Positions 41,198-49,089 of a DNA stretch of 64,000 bases are shown in pieces. How positions within the stretch are numbered: position 1 is the first letter of the stretch; the number at the start of each line of letters is the position of its first letter. The DNA is from BP-133 sp040756995 (GTDB lineage Bacteria > Actinomycetota > Acidimicrobiia > IMCC26256 > BP-133), in contig JBFLYK010000005.1 of assembly GCA_040756995.1 (NCBI GenBank), positions 1 to 64,000 on the forward strand, given 5' to 3'. Below the pieces are notes generated by a model. It was not told the origin of the DNA. It did not search any database and saw only the letters and a program-made list of their open reading frames with translations. The position numbers were made by a program, and so were the translations under genes.

Positions 41198-41815
41198 GCC
41201 CAGGCTGTCGAGCAGATGGCCGATGGTGGTGCCGACCTCGGCCCGGGCCGCGGCGTGGTCCTCGGCCCGGGCGACGTACAGCGCCGCTTCGTGGAGCGCC
41301 GCCAGCAGCACGTGCGTCAGCGGCTCGAGAGGCTGGGGCGTGAGGGCGCCGCCGTCCATGGCCGCTTTGAGGACCTCCCGCACGAGGCCGACGGCGTAGG
41401 CGTCGAGGACCTCCTGGCGGACGGCGGGGGAGAGCACGGCCGGCGCATCGATGAGGCAGACCCGCTGGACGGCCGGGTCGAGGGCGATGTCGAGATAGGC
41501 CAGCGAACCGGCTCGGAGCTGACCGAGCGGATCGTCGGGCGACGCCGTCATGGCCGCTTCGGCCGCCCGGGCCATCACCTCGGCTTCGAGCTCCTCGAAC
41601 ACCGCCCGGAACAGGGCCTCCTTGTCGGCGAAGTGGTGGTAGAGGGCGCCCCGGGTCACGCCGGCCCGTTCGACGATGGCCTCCCGGCCGGTGGCGGCGT
41701 AGCCGTCCCGGGCGAAGAGTTCCCGGGCCGCCCGCACCAGGGCTCCCCGGGTGGCGGCCGACCGCTCGGCCTGGCTCCGGCGTTGCCGTTCGGGACCTTC
41801 GCTCTTGACAGCCAC
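41180..41815 (-). CDS. TetR family transcriptional regulator
   Basis: A 211-residue TetR repressor. The DNA-binding domain is at 20-70 (RGALVRAARELFARDGYAATGREAIVERAGVTRGALYHHFADK), and the remaining helices form the ligand domain. GTG start at 41815. It is divergent from the mycothiol-type gene (41884). The 68-bp gap contains an imperfect palindrome around 41833-41853 (GCGTGCAGCCTGCATG), a possible operator. It probably represses itself and the mycothiol-type enzyme in response to an electrophile, as an inference from arrangement. Confidence 0.87.
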   Translation of the reverse strand: MAVKSEGPERQRRSQAERSAATRGALVRAARELFARDGYAATGREAIVERAGVTRGALYHHFADKEALFRAVFEELEAEVMARAAEAAMTASPDDPLGQLRAGSLAYLDIALDPAVQRVCLIDAPAVLSPAVRQEVLDAYAVGLVREVLKAAMDGGALTPQPLEPLTHVLLAALHEAALYVARAEDHAAARAEVGTTIGHLLDSLGSAPAR

Positions 41816-41883
41816 TCCACTCCCGCAGAAAGATGCGTGCAGCCTGCATGTAAATGTACCGCTCTGCCGAGGAGGTCGATCGT

Positions 41884-42564
41884 ATGGCCCTGTCCCGCAC
41901 CGAGGTGGCCACCGGACTGTTGGAGGAGCTGGCCCGGTTCAAGGCGTTGATCTCCTCGCTCAGCGCGGCGGAGTGGGCGACGCCGAGCCGCTGTACCGGC
42001 TGGACCGTGGGCGACGTCGCCGCCCATGTCGTCGGCGGCATGGCCGACGTGGCCGCCTTGCGCCTCCAGGGGCTCGGCACCCCGGAGGTGACCGCCCGCC
42101 AGGTGGCCGAACGCCGGGGCCGGACGCCGGGTGAGCTGGCCGACGAGCTCGGCGCCGCCATCAAGGCGACGGCTGACCTGCTGACCGCCTTCGACGACGA
42201 GGCCTGGAACCAGCCGGCGCCCGGCGGCTTCGACTTCACCCTCGGCGAAGGGGTGGAGGCCCTGTGGCACGACGCCTGGCTCCACGGCGACGACATTCTC
42301 TCGGCCGTCGGCCGTCCGTCGGACCGGGGCGACGGCATGAAGGCCAGCGTCTCCCACATCGCCGATGTGCTGACCCGGGAGGGATGGGGCCCCGCCGTCC
42401 TCGCCCTGGACGGGCTGCCGGAGTTCTCCGTCGACGGCAGCGCCGGTAACTCGTCCGGTGGCTCTCGCTTCACCGGTGACCCGCTGGCCTTCGTCCTGGC
42501 CGCCACCGGGCGGGCCGATCCGGACACCGCCGGGCTGGACGAGAGCGCCAACATCTACCGGTGA
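41884..42564 (+). CDS. Maleylpyruvate isomerase-like mycothiol-dependent enzyme (TIGR03083 type)
   Basis: A 226-residue DinB-superfamily protein. Metal ligands are visible as His in TVGDVAAHVVGGM (about 47) and as His residues in ALWHDAWLHGDD (about 140). The N-terminal motif WATPSRCTGWTVGDVAAH is the hallmark of actinobacterial mycothiol-S-transferase-like proteins. These conjugate or isomerise substrates with mycothiol. GAGGAGG precedes ATG 41884, which excludes an upstream in-frame start at 41854. Divergent TetR suggests induction by its substrate. A strong hairpin at 42585 ends the transcript. Confidence 0.87.
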   Translation: MALSRTEVATGLLEELARFKALISSLSAAEWATPSRCTGWTVGDVAAHVVGGMADVAALRLQGLGTPEVTARQVAERRGRTPGELADELGAAIKATADLLTAFDDEAWNQPAPGGFDFTLGEGVEALWHDAWLHGDDILSAVGRPSDRGDGMKASVSHIADVLTREGWGPAVLALDGLPEFSVDGSAGNSSGGSRFTGDPLAFVLAATGRADPDTAGLDESANIYR

Positions 42565-42584
42565 GCGGCGGCCCGGGCGCGGTC

Positions 42585-42618
42585 GTAGCCCGCGACGGAG
42601 GGGATCGTCGCGGGCTAC
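42585..42618 (+). terminator. Perfect 13-bp hairpin terminator
   Basis: GTAGCCCGCGACG at 42585-42597 pairs perfectly with CGTCGCGGGCTAC at 42606-42618 around an eight-base loop, 20 bp after the stop of the mycothiol-type gene. No U-tract follows. Confidence 0.8.
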
Positions 42619-42672
42619 GGCGCGGGCCGGCCCGTCGGCCTGAGCTGGTGCAGGTGCTGGTGCGGGTGCGGC

Positions 42673-42885
42673 TTAGGCGGTCGGCGTCTTCGTCACGCCC
42701 CGCTTGGAGAGGGCGAGGTGGATGCGACGCGATATCTCCAAGTTCGTACTCGGATGCGAAGCCAGGGCGGCGAGACGCCGGCGGCGCTCGACTCGGCGCA
42801 CCGACGAGCGGATCCGGCTGGCCACCTCGGGACGGGTCCCGGGGTGGGCGGCGATGGCGCTGAGGCGGTGGGCTCGATCCTGCAT
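42673..42885 (-). CDS. Small basic protein with duplicated motif (70 aa)
   Basis: A 70-residue Arg-rich protein containing two copies of an ~28-residue motif: RLSAIAAHPGTRPEVASRI and RLAALASHPSTNLEISRRI. ATG 42885 has AGGAG eleven bases upstream. The repeated HPxT-x2-E-x3-RI core is reminiscent of short helical repeats of the variant leucine-rich or HEAT kind, too short to name. Positioned between a terminator and the rnhA gene on the opposite strand. Function unknown; high positive charge could allow nucleic-acid binding. Confidence 0.5.
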   Translation of the reverse strand: MQDRAHRLSAIAAHPGTRPEVASRIRSSVRRVERRRRLAALASHPSTNLEISRRIHLALSKRGVTKTPTA

Positions 42886-43001
42886 CTGAGGTACGTCTCC
42901 TGGCGTTGTCCGAGTTGCTCATCAACCATCGGCGCGCCGCCCGCCCGGGTTGAGGCCCCTGCGTTCGAATCTGCCTCGCCGGCCTGTGGTAGCAACCCGG
43001 G

Positions 43002-44015
43002 GTGAGCACACCGCGGGTCGTCTACACCGACGGCGCCTGCTCCGGGAACCCGGGGCCCGGCGGCTGGGCATGGGCCGTCGCCCCGTCGGGCCCGTTCGAG
43101 AGCGGTGCCGAGGCGAAGACGACCAACCAGCGGATGGAGCTGAAGGCGGTACTCGAGGCGCTGACCACCCTGGACGGGCCGGTCGAGGTGCGCAGCGACT
43201 CCACCTACGTCGTCAACTGCTTCCGGGACCGCTGGTGGGAGGGTTGGCTGGCCCGGGGCTGGGTCAACAGCCAGAAGAAGCCGGTGGCCAACCGGGATCT
43301 GTGGGAGCCGCTGATCAACGTCTACCGCCCCCGGGCGGCGGAGATCTCCTTCACCTGGGTCAAGGGCCACGGCGACGACAAGCTCAACGACGTCGTCGAC
43401 CGCCTGGCGGTCGAGGCGTCGCTGACGCAGCGGAGTCGCTCCGGCGACACGCTGCCGGGCGAGGAGGACCTCGGCCCCGCCGACCTGCCCGCCGGCCGGG
43501 ACGCCCGGCTGCCCGGTGGCCGCCTCGTGGCGGCCTTCGGCCACCGGCCCCCGGAGCTCGGCGGCTACGGCGAGAACCCGGTGGCGGCCGGGGTACGGGA
43601 CAAGCTGGCCGAGATCCTGGCCGCCAAGAAGGAGATGCACGCCGACCTGTGGCTGCTGACGGGTCTGTTGCTGGGCGCGGAGCAGCTGGCTGCCGAAGCG
43701 GCCGTGAAGGCCGGTGTCCCCTACGTGGCCGTGCAGCCCTATCCGGCGCCCGAGAGCCAGTGGCCGTCGTCGTCGCAGGACCGGTACGCCGATCTGATCC
43801 GCCACGCCGGCGCCGCCGTCCTCCTGGAGCGGACCGCTCCCGACTCCAAGCAGAAGTTCGCCGCCGCCCTGGCCCGCCGCGACGGCTGGCTGGCCAAGCA
43901 CGCCGACGAGGCGATCGTCGTCTGGGACGGGAAGGATCCGGTGCTGGGCAAGCTGGTCAGGACCCTGGAGGACAAGCTCGGCGACGACGTCTGGATCGTC
44001 GACCCCAACGCCTGA
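43002..44015 (+). CDS. Ribonuclease HI fused to SLOG-like (DUF1273) domain
   Basis: A 337-residue fusion. Residues 1-145 are a complete RNase HI with the catalytic acids in VVYTDGACSGNPGPGGWA (Asp), NQRMELKAV (Glu), VRSDSTYVVN (Asp) and GDDKLNDVVDRLA (final Asp). It cleaves RNA in RNA-DNA hybrids. Residues ~165-337 form a Rossmann-type domain (LVAAFGHRPPELGGYGENP, DLWLLTGLLLGAEQLAAEAA, VPYVAVQPYP), resembling the SLOG/DUF1273 (YpsA, DprA-like) superfamily that binds nucleotides or nucleic acid. GTG start at 43002. The fusion suggests a nucleotide-sensing or targeting function for the nuclease. Confidence 0.85.
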   Translation: MSTPRVVYTDGACSGNPGPGGWAWAVAPSGPFESGAEAKTTNQRMELKAVLEALTTLDGPVEVRSDSTYVVNCFRDRWWEGWLARGWVNSQKKPVANRDLWEPLINVYRPRAAEISFTWVKGHGDDKLNDVVDRLAVEASLTQRSRSGDTLPGEEDLGPADLPAGRDARLPGGRLVAAFGHRPPELGGYGENPVAAGVRDKLAEILAAKKEMHADLWLLTGLLLGAEQLAAEAAVKAGVPYVAVQPYPAPESQWPSSSQDRYADLIRHAGAAVLLERTAPDSKQKFAAALARRDGWLAKHADEAIVVWDGKDPVLGKLVRTLEDKLGDDVWIVDPNA

Positions 44016-44079
44016 GCGAAGGACCGCCCGGCACCGGGGTGCGGTGCGGACGGTCCCGAGGGGCTGCCATGCTGGAGAT

Positions 44080-45867
44080 ATGGCGGCGGAACGGCCGGGC
44101 GGCCGGACGACGCGACGGGAATTCCTGCGTCAGGCGGCGATCGCTTCGGCCGCGGCGACCGGGGCGGCCGCCTTCGGCAAGCCGCTGGCCGGCGCGGCCG
44201 GGGATCCGCCGAGCGGGACGGTGGCGGTCTTCGGGGCCGGGGTGGCCGGGCTCACCGCCGCCCACGAGCTGGCCGAACGGGGGTTCCGCGTCACCGTCTA
44301 CGAGCGGGATCACGTCGGGGGCAAGGCGTGGTCCCTCGGCGTCCCCGGATCAGCCCGGGACGGCCGGGACGGTCTGCCCGGCGAGCACGGCTTCCGCTTC
44401 TTCCCCGGCTTCTACAAGAACCTGGGCGACACCATGCGGCGCATCCCGACGCCGGACGGCACGGTCTACGACCGGCTGGTGCGGGCCTCGACCTATCGCA
44501 TGTCGTTCGCCGGCCGCCCGGACCTCACCACCCCGCTGTCGCTGCCGGCCGAGGGCGTCACGCCCGAGACGTTCGTGGAGTCGCTGGCCGCCATGCTGGT
44601 CGGGGCCTACAAGTTGCCGCCCCACGAGGCGCTCTATTTCGCCAGCAAGCTGTTCGTCTACGTCACCAGCTGTGACGAACGGCGGTTCGGCCAGTGGGAT
44701 CACGTCAGCTGGAAGGACTTCATCCGCGAAGACCAGATGTCGGCCGAGTATCGGACGGTGGCGTCCCGGTCGCTGGTGCGCAATCTGGCGGCCATGAAGG
44801 CCGAGGAGGCCAGCACCCACGCCATCGGGCTGATCGGGGAGGCCAGCTTCATGAGTCTCATGGGGCGGGGCAACGACGAGAACGCCACCTTCGACCGGGT
44901 GCTCGACGGCCCGACCAGCGAAGTGTGGCTCGACACCTGGACCGAGCTCTTGCAGCGCATGGGCGTCACGTTCCGGGTCGGCTGGACCCTCGAAGCGCTC
45001 GGTGTGCAGGACGGCCTCATCAGCCACGCCCTGGTCAATGACGGGCAGCGGACGCATCGGGTGCAGGCCGACTGGTTCATCGCCGCCATCCCGCTGGAGC
45101 GGATGGCCGCCCTGCTGACCCCCGACCTGCTGGCCGCCGACCCCCGGCTGGCCGGGATGACCCGGCTGAAGACCGACTGGATGTCGGGCCTGATGTTCTA
45201 TCTCCGCCAGCGGCTGCCCCTGGCCCACGGCCATGTCAACTTCGTCAATTCACCGTTCGCACTGACGTCCATCAGCCAGGCCCAGTTCTGGACCCGTCCT
45301 CTGTCGACCTACGGCGACGGGAGCGTCCGGGAGAGCCTTTCGACGATCATCTCCGACTGGGAGACGCCCGGGATCCTCTACGGCAAGGCGGCCAGGGATC
45401 TGTCCCCGCCCGAGATCGCCCGGGAGGTCCTCGCCCAGTTGCAGGCCCACCTCAACGACAACGGCCGCCAGGTCCTGCGTGACGACATGGTCCACAGCTG
45501 GTTCCTGGATCCCGCCATTCAGCCGCGCCCCACAGGCGGTGTCGTCAACGACACGCCCCTGTTCATCCAGGACCCCGGCGAGTGGAACAGCCGGCCCGAC
45601 TCCGTCACCGGTATCCCGAACTTCTTCCTCGCCGGCGACTGGGTCCGGACCCACATCAACGTGACGACGATGGACGGCGCCAACCAGGGCGGCCGCCAAG
45701 CGGCCAACGGAGTCCTGGCCGCCGCCGGGTCGAGCGACCCCCCGGCCCGGCTGTGGCCGCTCTACGAGCCGCCGGAGTACCGGCCGTACCGCATGCTCGA
45801 CCGCGTCCGCTACCAGCAGGGCCTCCCGAACCAGTTCGACCCCGACCAGGCGGCGCCCTCCGGCTAG
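44080..45867 (+). CDS. Tat-exported FAD-dependent amine oxidase-like oxidoreductase
   Basis: A 595-residue flavoprotein of the amine oxidase/phytoene-desaturase/hydroxysqualene-dehydroxylase superfamily. The twin-arginine signal TTRREFLRQAAI is at 10-22. The FAD dinucleotide motif VAVFGAGVAGLTAAHEL follows, then EHGFRFFPGFYKN and, near the C terminus, FLAGDWVRTHINVTTMDGA which binds the flavin. It likely dehydrogenates or isomerises a terpenoid or carotenoid in the periplasmic space. ATG 44080 with GGAG just upstream retains the Tat motif near the N terminus. Convergent with, and overlapping by four bases, the Cys/Pro-rich secreted protein gene. Confidence 0.87.
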   Translation: MAAERPGGRTTRREFLRQAAIASAAATGAAAFGKPLAGAAGDPPSGTVAVFGAGVAGLTAAHELAERGFRVTVYERDHVGGKAWSLGVPGSARDGRDGLPGEHGFRFFPGFYKNLGDTMRRIPTPDGTVYDRLVRASTYRMSFAGRPDLTTPLSLPAEGVTPETFVESLAAMLVGAYKLPPHEALYFASKLFVYVTSCDERRFGQWDHVSWKDFIREDQMSAEYRTVASRSLVRNLAAMKAEEASTHAIGLIGEASFMSLMGRGNDENATFDRVLDGPTSEVWLDTWTELLQRMGVTFRVGWTLEALGVQDGLISHALVNDGQRTHRVQADWFIAAIPLERMAALLTPDLLAADPRLAGMTRLKTDWMSGLMFYLRQRLPLAHGHVNFVNSPFALTSISQAQFWTRPLSTYGDGSVRESLSTIISDWETPGILYGKAARDLSPPEIAREVLAQLQAHLNDNGRQVLRDDMVHSWFLDPAIQPRPTGGVVNDTPLFIQDPGEWNSRPDSVTGIPNFFLAGDWVRTHINVTTMDGANQGGRQAANGVLAAAGSSDPPARLWPLYEPPEYRPYRMLDRVRYQQGLPNQFDPDQAAPSG

Positions 45868-47411
45868 CGGAGGCCGGTGTCGCAGCTCACGTCGGCGTGG
45901 GTGACGCGGCCGCGTTCGACCGTGACCTCGACGGGGGCGCAGCCGCCGATTCCGCTGGGCCAGTCGGCGACGAGCCGGTAGCGGCCGGGGGCGACGGCGA
46001 TCTTGAACACGCCATCGGGGCCGGAGCGGCCGGTGGCGGCGACGGAACCGTCCTTGCGGAGCAGGCGCAGTGTCGTCTCGACCGGCTTGTCGGGGCAGGG
46101 CTCGTCGGGCTGTTCGACGGGGCACGTCGGACCGGCGGTGACGCGGCCCGTGACTCCCGAGGTTGCCGGGCAGGGAGCGAAGCTGCCCGCCGCCGACCCG
46201 TCGCTGCCCGGGTAGCTGCAGGGGGGAGTGCAGGGCCGGTCGGTCGAAGCGGCGGACGGGCAGGGCGGCGGGCAGGTCTGGCTCGGCGGAACCGGATCGG
46301 TGCCACCGGCCGTGGTGGACGCCGGCGCCGGCTTCGCCTCGTAACACGGCGGCGGGCACGAGCCGTCCCGCTCACACGGCGGAGGCGAGCACGACCCGTT
46401 GGAGCTCGGCGCGGCCGAACACGGCGGCGGGCAGTAGATCATGATCGCCGGCCTGGTGCCGCCGATGCCGCCATCCGGCTCGGTCGGGTAGGCGCAGGGA
46501 GGAGGCGGCGGGCAGTCATAGGCCACCCCGGACTTCGGGTCGGATGCGGCGCCCGATCCGGAGCCCTGGATGTAGTAACAGGGCGGCGGGCACGGCGCCG
46601 GCTGGCCGTCGGCGGTGGCGTACGCCGGACACGGCTGCGGGCAGCCGGCTCCTCCGTTGCCGGTGTCGTACCGGAAGCAGGGCGAGGGACAAGCCGAGCT
46701 CGTGGCGGCGTTCGGGTCGTAGTGCCGGCACGGCGGAGGACAGGCCGGGGCGGGCTGGGTCGGCGCGGGCTGACCGGCGGGTGCCGAGTGCGCCTTCGTC
46801 GGCTGTACCGGGTCGACCTGGCCGGGCTGGGCCGGCTCGGTCGTGCCCGGGGGTGCGGGATCGGTCGTCGGGCCGCAGGGCGGCGGGGGGCACGCCGGAC
46901 GGCTGGGGTGCGACGGCTTGGCGCCGGGGGGAGGCGCCGGCTCGGCGGCCGTGGTGGGGGAGGCCGGCTGGGCACAGGGCGGCGGGCACGCCCCGTTCGA
47001 GTTGGCCGAGCCGGGCTGGGGACAGGGCGGAGCGCAGGGGCGATCGGGAGAGGAGGTCTTGGGGCAGGGGGGCGCAGCCTTCCGGACGGCGGCTGCGGTG
47101 GCGTCCCCGGCGCGGGCGGCGGTGGTCGTCGTCGATTCGGCGGCCGTGGTCGTCGTGGACGCCGCCGTGGTCGGCGGGGATTCAGGGGCGGACGCCGCTT
47201 CGGCGGCGGACAGGTCCTCGCCCGGGAGGACGCCGCCGTCGGCCGGCACCGGCGACGTAACCGCATCGCCGGAGAGCGTGGCCACCGAAACGGGCTTGAC
47301 CGAACCGATGTCGGCCTGCGACACGGCGAGGGCCGAGAGCACCAGGACCACGCTCGTCAGCGCCACCAACAGCATCCGGGGCGACAAGCGCCGGCTCCAG
47401 GGTCGTTGCAC
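45864..47411 (-). CDS. Secreted protein with CPPPC-type repeats
   Basis: A 515-residue exported protein. A basic start (QRPWSRRLSPR) leads to one hydrophobic segment (MLLVALTSVVLVLSALAVS) that is either a signal peptide or an anchor. A Thr/Ser/Ala-rich stalk follows. The central ~270 residues are low-complexity with about 13 cysteine-pair modules (CPPPC, CPSPC, CPQPC, CTPPC, CPPPPC) spaced every 15-30 residues. The C-terminal ~95 residues form an Ig/carboxypeptidase-regulatory-like beta domain (VTGRVTAGPTCP, GVFKIAVAPGRYRLVADWP). GTG 47411 has GGGAGG seven bases upstream. Probably a cell-surface or wall-spanning protein with disulfides or bound metal; no homologue known to me. Confidence 0.75.
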   Translation of the reverse strand: MQRPWSRRLSPRMLLVALTSVVLVLSALAVSQADIGSVKPVSVATLSGDAVTSPVPADGGVLPGEDLSAAEAASAPESPPTTAASTTTTAAESTTTTAARAGDATAAAVRKAAPPCPKTSSPDRPCAPPCPQPGSANSNGACPPPCAQPASPTTAAEPAPPPGAKPSHPSRPACPPPPCGPTTDPAPPGTTEPAQPGQVDPVQPTKAHSAPAGQPAPTQPAPACPPPCRHYDPNAATSSACPSPCFRYDTGNGGAGCPQPCPAYATADGQPAPCPPPCYYIQGSGSGAASDPKSGVAYDCPPPPPCAYPTEPDGGIGGTRPAIMIYCPPPCSAAPSSNGSCSPPPCERDGSCPPPCYEAKPAPASTTAGGTDPVPPSQTCPPPCPSAASTDRPCTPPCSYPGSDGSAAGSFAPCPATSGVTGRVTAGPTCPVEQPDEPCPDKPVETTLRLLRKDGSVAATGRSGPDGVFKIAVAPGRYRLVADWPSGIGGCAPVEVTVERGRVTHADVSCDTGLR

Positions 47412-47586
47412 CGTGTCCACCTCCCCGCCTCCCGTCCGGAGCGCGCGGGGACCTGAACGGCACCCGACCCCAGCCGGTGAGGCTCTCATCAAAGCCTTTC
47501 GCCCGGTTGGTGGCGCCCCCCGCCCCGAATCAATCGGCCGGCGAGAAGAAATTCCGTAGGAAATGCGCCGAACCACTGTTCCTGAC

Positions 47587-47639
47587 CGCGACCGGTCGCG
47601 ATCGAGGCCCCATAAGGGCCCTAAGCGCGACCGGTCGCG
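47587..47639. repeat. Paired-palindrome element, copy 3
   Basis: CGCGACCGGTCGCG occurs at 47587-47600 and 47626-47639, 39 bp apart, both perfect palindromes. The 25-bp spacer contains AGGCCCCATAAGGGCCCT, nearly the same inner inverted repeat as in copy 1. It lies 37 bp beyond the 3' end of the ComA-like gene. Confidence 0.75.
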
Positions 47640-47675
47640 GTCAGGACGAGTGATGGCGGCCCCGGCGGCGGGAAT

Positions 47676-48545
47676 TCAGCAGGTCCCGTAGGGGCCGGTG
47701 GTGTCGAAACGGCTGCCCTGGCGGCGCGTGGCCAGGCCGAGGGTGTCGGCCCGCAGGCCGCGGCGCAGCGTTTCCAGGGCGATGACCTCCTCGGGCGCGA
47801 CGTTGCCCAGGTTCACGTCGACGCCGATGTTGCGGACGAACCACTTCTGCTGCACGGGCGCCGGCGCCTCGAAGATGATCTGCTCCGCCGGCACCTTGCC
47901 CAGGAGCGTGCCGACCAGGTCTTCCCGCACCGATCCGTCCGCCCCGTAGAGACCGACGGTCCCGGACTCCCGGCCCTCGGCGATGACGAAGCTCGCGCCC
48001 GCCTCGAGATCACGCTCCATTTGCAGCGCCCAGGCCCAGGGCCGCACCGGAGCGCTTGGCTCCTTCGAACCGACCTCGGCCAGGACGCAGAAGTCCCGGG
48101 CCATCGCCGCGATGAGGCCCTGCTTGATCCCGACCCCGAGGTCCACGGTCCCTTCCGACACTTCGACCGCGTCGAACGCCAGCGAGTCCGCCCACCGCAC
48201 GAACTCCCGCAGCTTCCCCTGCACGGTGGCCAGCTCCAGCAGCGTCCCGCCCACGCAGGTGCGGACCTTGGCCTCGCGACAGGCCACAACCTTCGCCCGG
48301 ATGTGGCGGCTCACGTAGGCCGTGCCCCAACCGAACTTCACGAAGTCGATGTGGGCGCCGGCCAGGTCGAGCAGCGACTCGAGGGTGGCGATCGGCAGGC
48401 CCCGGTCGATAACGTGCGTCACGCCCCGGGACCGCGGTTTCGAGGTGCGTTCGGGCAAGGCGAGGAAGTCAGCCAGCGCCAGTTCATGGCTGTCCCGCAC
48501 CGCTTCCCGGCGTGGTACGCCCGGCAATGCCACCCTGCGATCCAC
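47676..48545 (-). CDS. comA: Phosphosulfolactate synthase-like protein (ComA family)
   Basis: A 289-residue TIM-barrel protein of the ComA family, which adds sulfite to PEP to give phosphosulfolactate, the first committed step of one coenzyme M pathway. Conserved family segments are visible in order: RGVTHVIDRGLP, DFVKFGWGTAYV, VRTCVGGTLLELA, FDAVEVSEGTVDL, VLAEVGSKEPS, FVIAEGRESGTVGLYG, IIFEAPAPVQQKWFVR, and the diagnostic NLGNVAPEEVIALETLRRGLRADTLG. GTG at 48545 has AAGGGGG upstream; the frame reaches a GTG at 48593, but that lies in the operator. Divergent from the PEP-swivel gene, sharing a double operator site. Sulfolactate rather than CoM as end product remains possible, as for Bacillus YitD. 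Confidence 0.88.
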   Translation of the reverse strand: MDRRVALPGVPRREAVRDSHELALADFLALPERTSKPRSRGVTHVIDRGLPIATLESLLDLAGAHIDFVKFGWGTAYVSRHIRAKVVACREAKVRTCVGGTLLELATVQGKLREFVRWADSLAFDAVEVSEGTVDLGVGIKQGLIAAMARDFCVLAEVGSKEPSAPVRPWAWALQMERDLEAGASFVIAEGRESGTVGLYGADGSVREDLVGTLLGKVPAEQIIFEAPAPVQQKWFVRNIGVDVNLGNVAPEEVIALETLRRGLRADTLGLATRRQGSRFDTTGPYGTC

Positions 48546-48570
48546 CCCGGCAGCCCCCTTGCCGCAAGAC

Positions 48571-48600
48571 CTAACAGCGGTTAAGCTTAACACCGATTCA
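48571..48600. promoter_or_regulatory. Double TetR-type operator between comA and swivel gene
   Basis: Two copies of the TTAAC-N4-GTTAA motif: CTAAC-agcg-GTTAA at 48571-48584 and TTAAC-accg-ATTCA at 48587-48600, 16 bp apart. The site stands in the short space between the divergent comA-like gene and the swivel-domain gene and resembles sites at 51831, 51848 and 58627. It is notably AT-rich against a GC-rich background. Confidence 0.75.
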
Positions 48601-48654
48601 ATCCCGGTGCGTCAAGGGTCCACGCGCCCATCAGGGGGGAGGGCTTCCAACACG

Positions 48655-49089
48655 ATGGCCACCATCGAGGAAAGCAACGCGTCCACGGAAACCTTGGACG
48701 GCTACAAGAACGTCGGGCAGGGCCTGAACGTGGTCGAGCACGAGCCGGTCGAAGGGCCGACGCTGTGGCTCGAGACACCCGACGATGTGATCGAGTTCGT
48801 GATGGGCGGCAACGTGGAGGACACGATCGTCATCTCCCGGGGTGGAGCGACGACCTTCGTCGCGCCGGCTCTCACCGCCGGGGTCAAGGGCCTCATCACC
48901 CTGCAGGGGACCAAGGAGTGCCACCTGGGGATCGTCTCCCGGGAGTTCGGCATTCCCTGCGTGATGTCGGTGACCTTCAGCGACGGCATCCAGACCTCCG
49001 AGGGGGAGACCATTCCCGCTGACGGCACGATCGTGCGGCTCGACACCACGTCGATGCCGATGGCCACCGTCTACGTCAGGAGCGAGTGA
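48655..49089 (+). CDS. Stand-alone PEP-swivel (phosphohistidine) domain protein
   Basis: A 144-residue protein consisting of little more than the mobile swivel domain of PEP-utilising enzymes. GLITLQGTKECHLGIVSREF contains the candidate catalytic His90 in the position of the usual T-S-H-A-A-I-V-A-R-E motif, followed by GIPCVMSV. The normal ATP-grasp and PEP/pyruvate-binding domains are absent. GGGGGGAGGG lies upstream of ATG 48655. It is the first gene of an operon and overlaps the 441-aa orphan gene by one base (TGATG), so the two probably form a complex. A phosphoryl-transfer step around PEP next to ComA, which consumes PEP, is an attractive inference. Confidence 0.8.
   Translation: MATIEESNASTETLDGYKNVGQGLNVVEHEPVEGPTLWLETPDDVIEFVMGGNVEDTIVISRGGATTFVAPALTAGVKGLITLQGTKECHLGIVSREFGIPCVMSVTFSDGIQTSEGETIPADGTIVRLDTTSMPMATVYVRSE

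Noticed and set aside
48546..48593. Upstream GTG start for the ComA-like gene at 48593
   Set aside because: It would place the start codon inside the double operator and lacks a ribosome site; GTG 48545 has AAGGGGG upstream.
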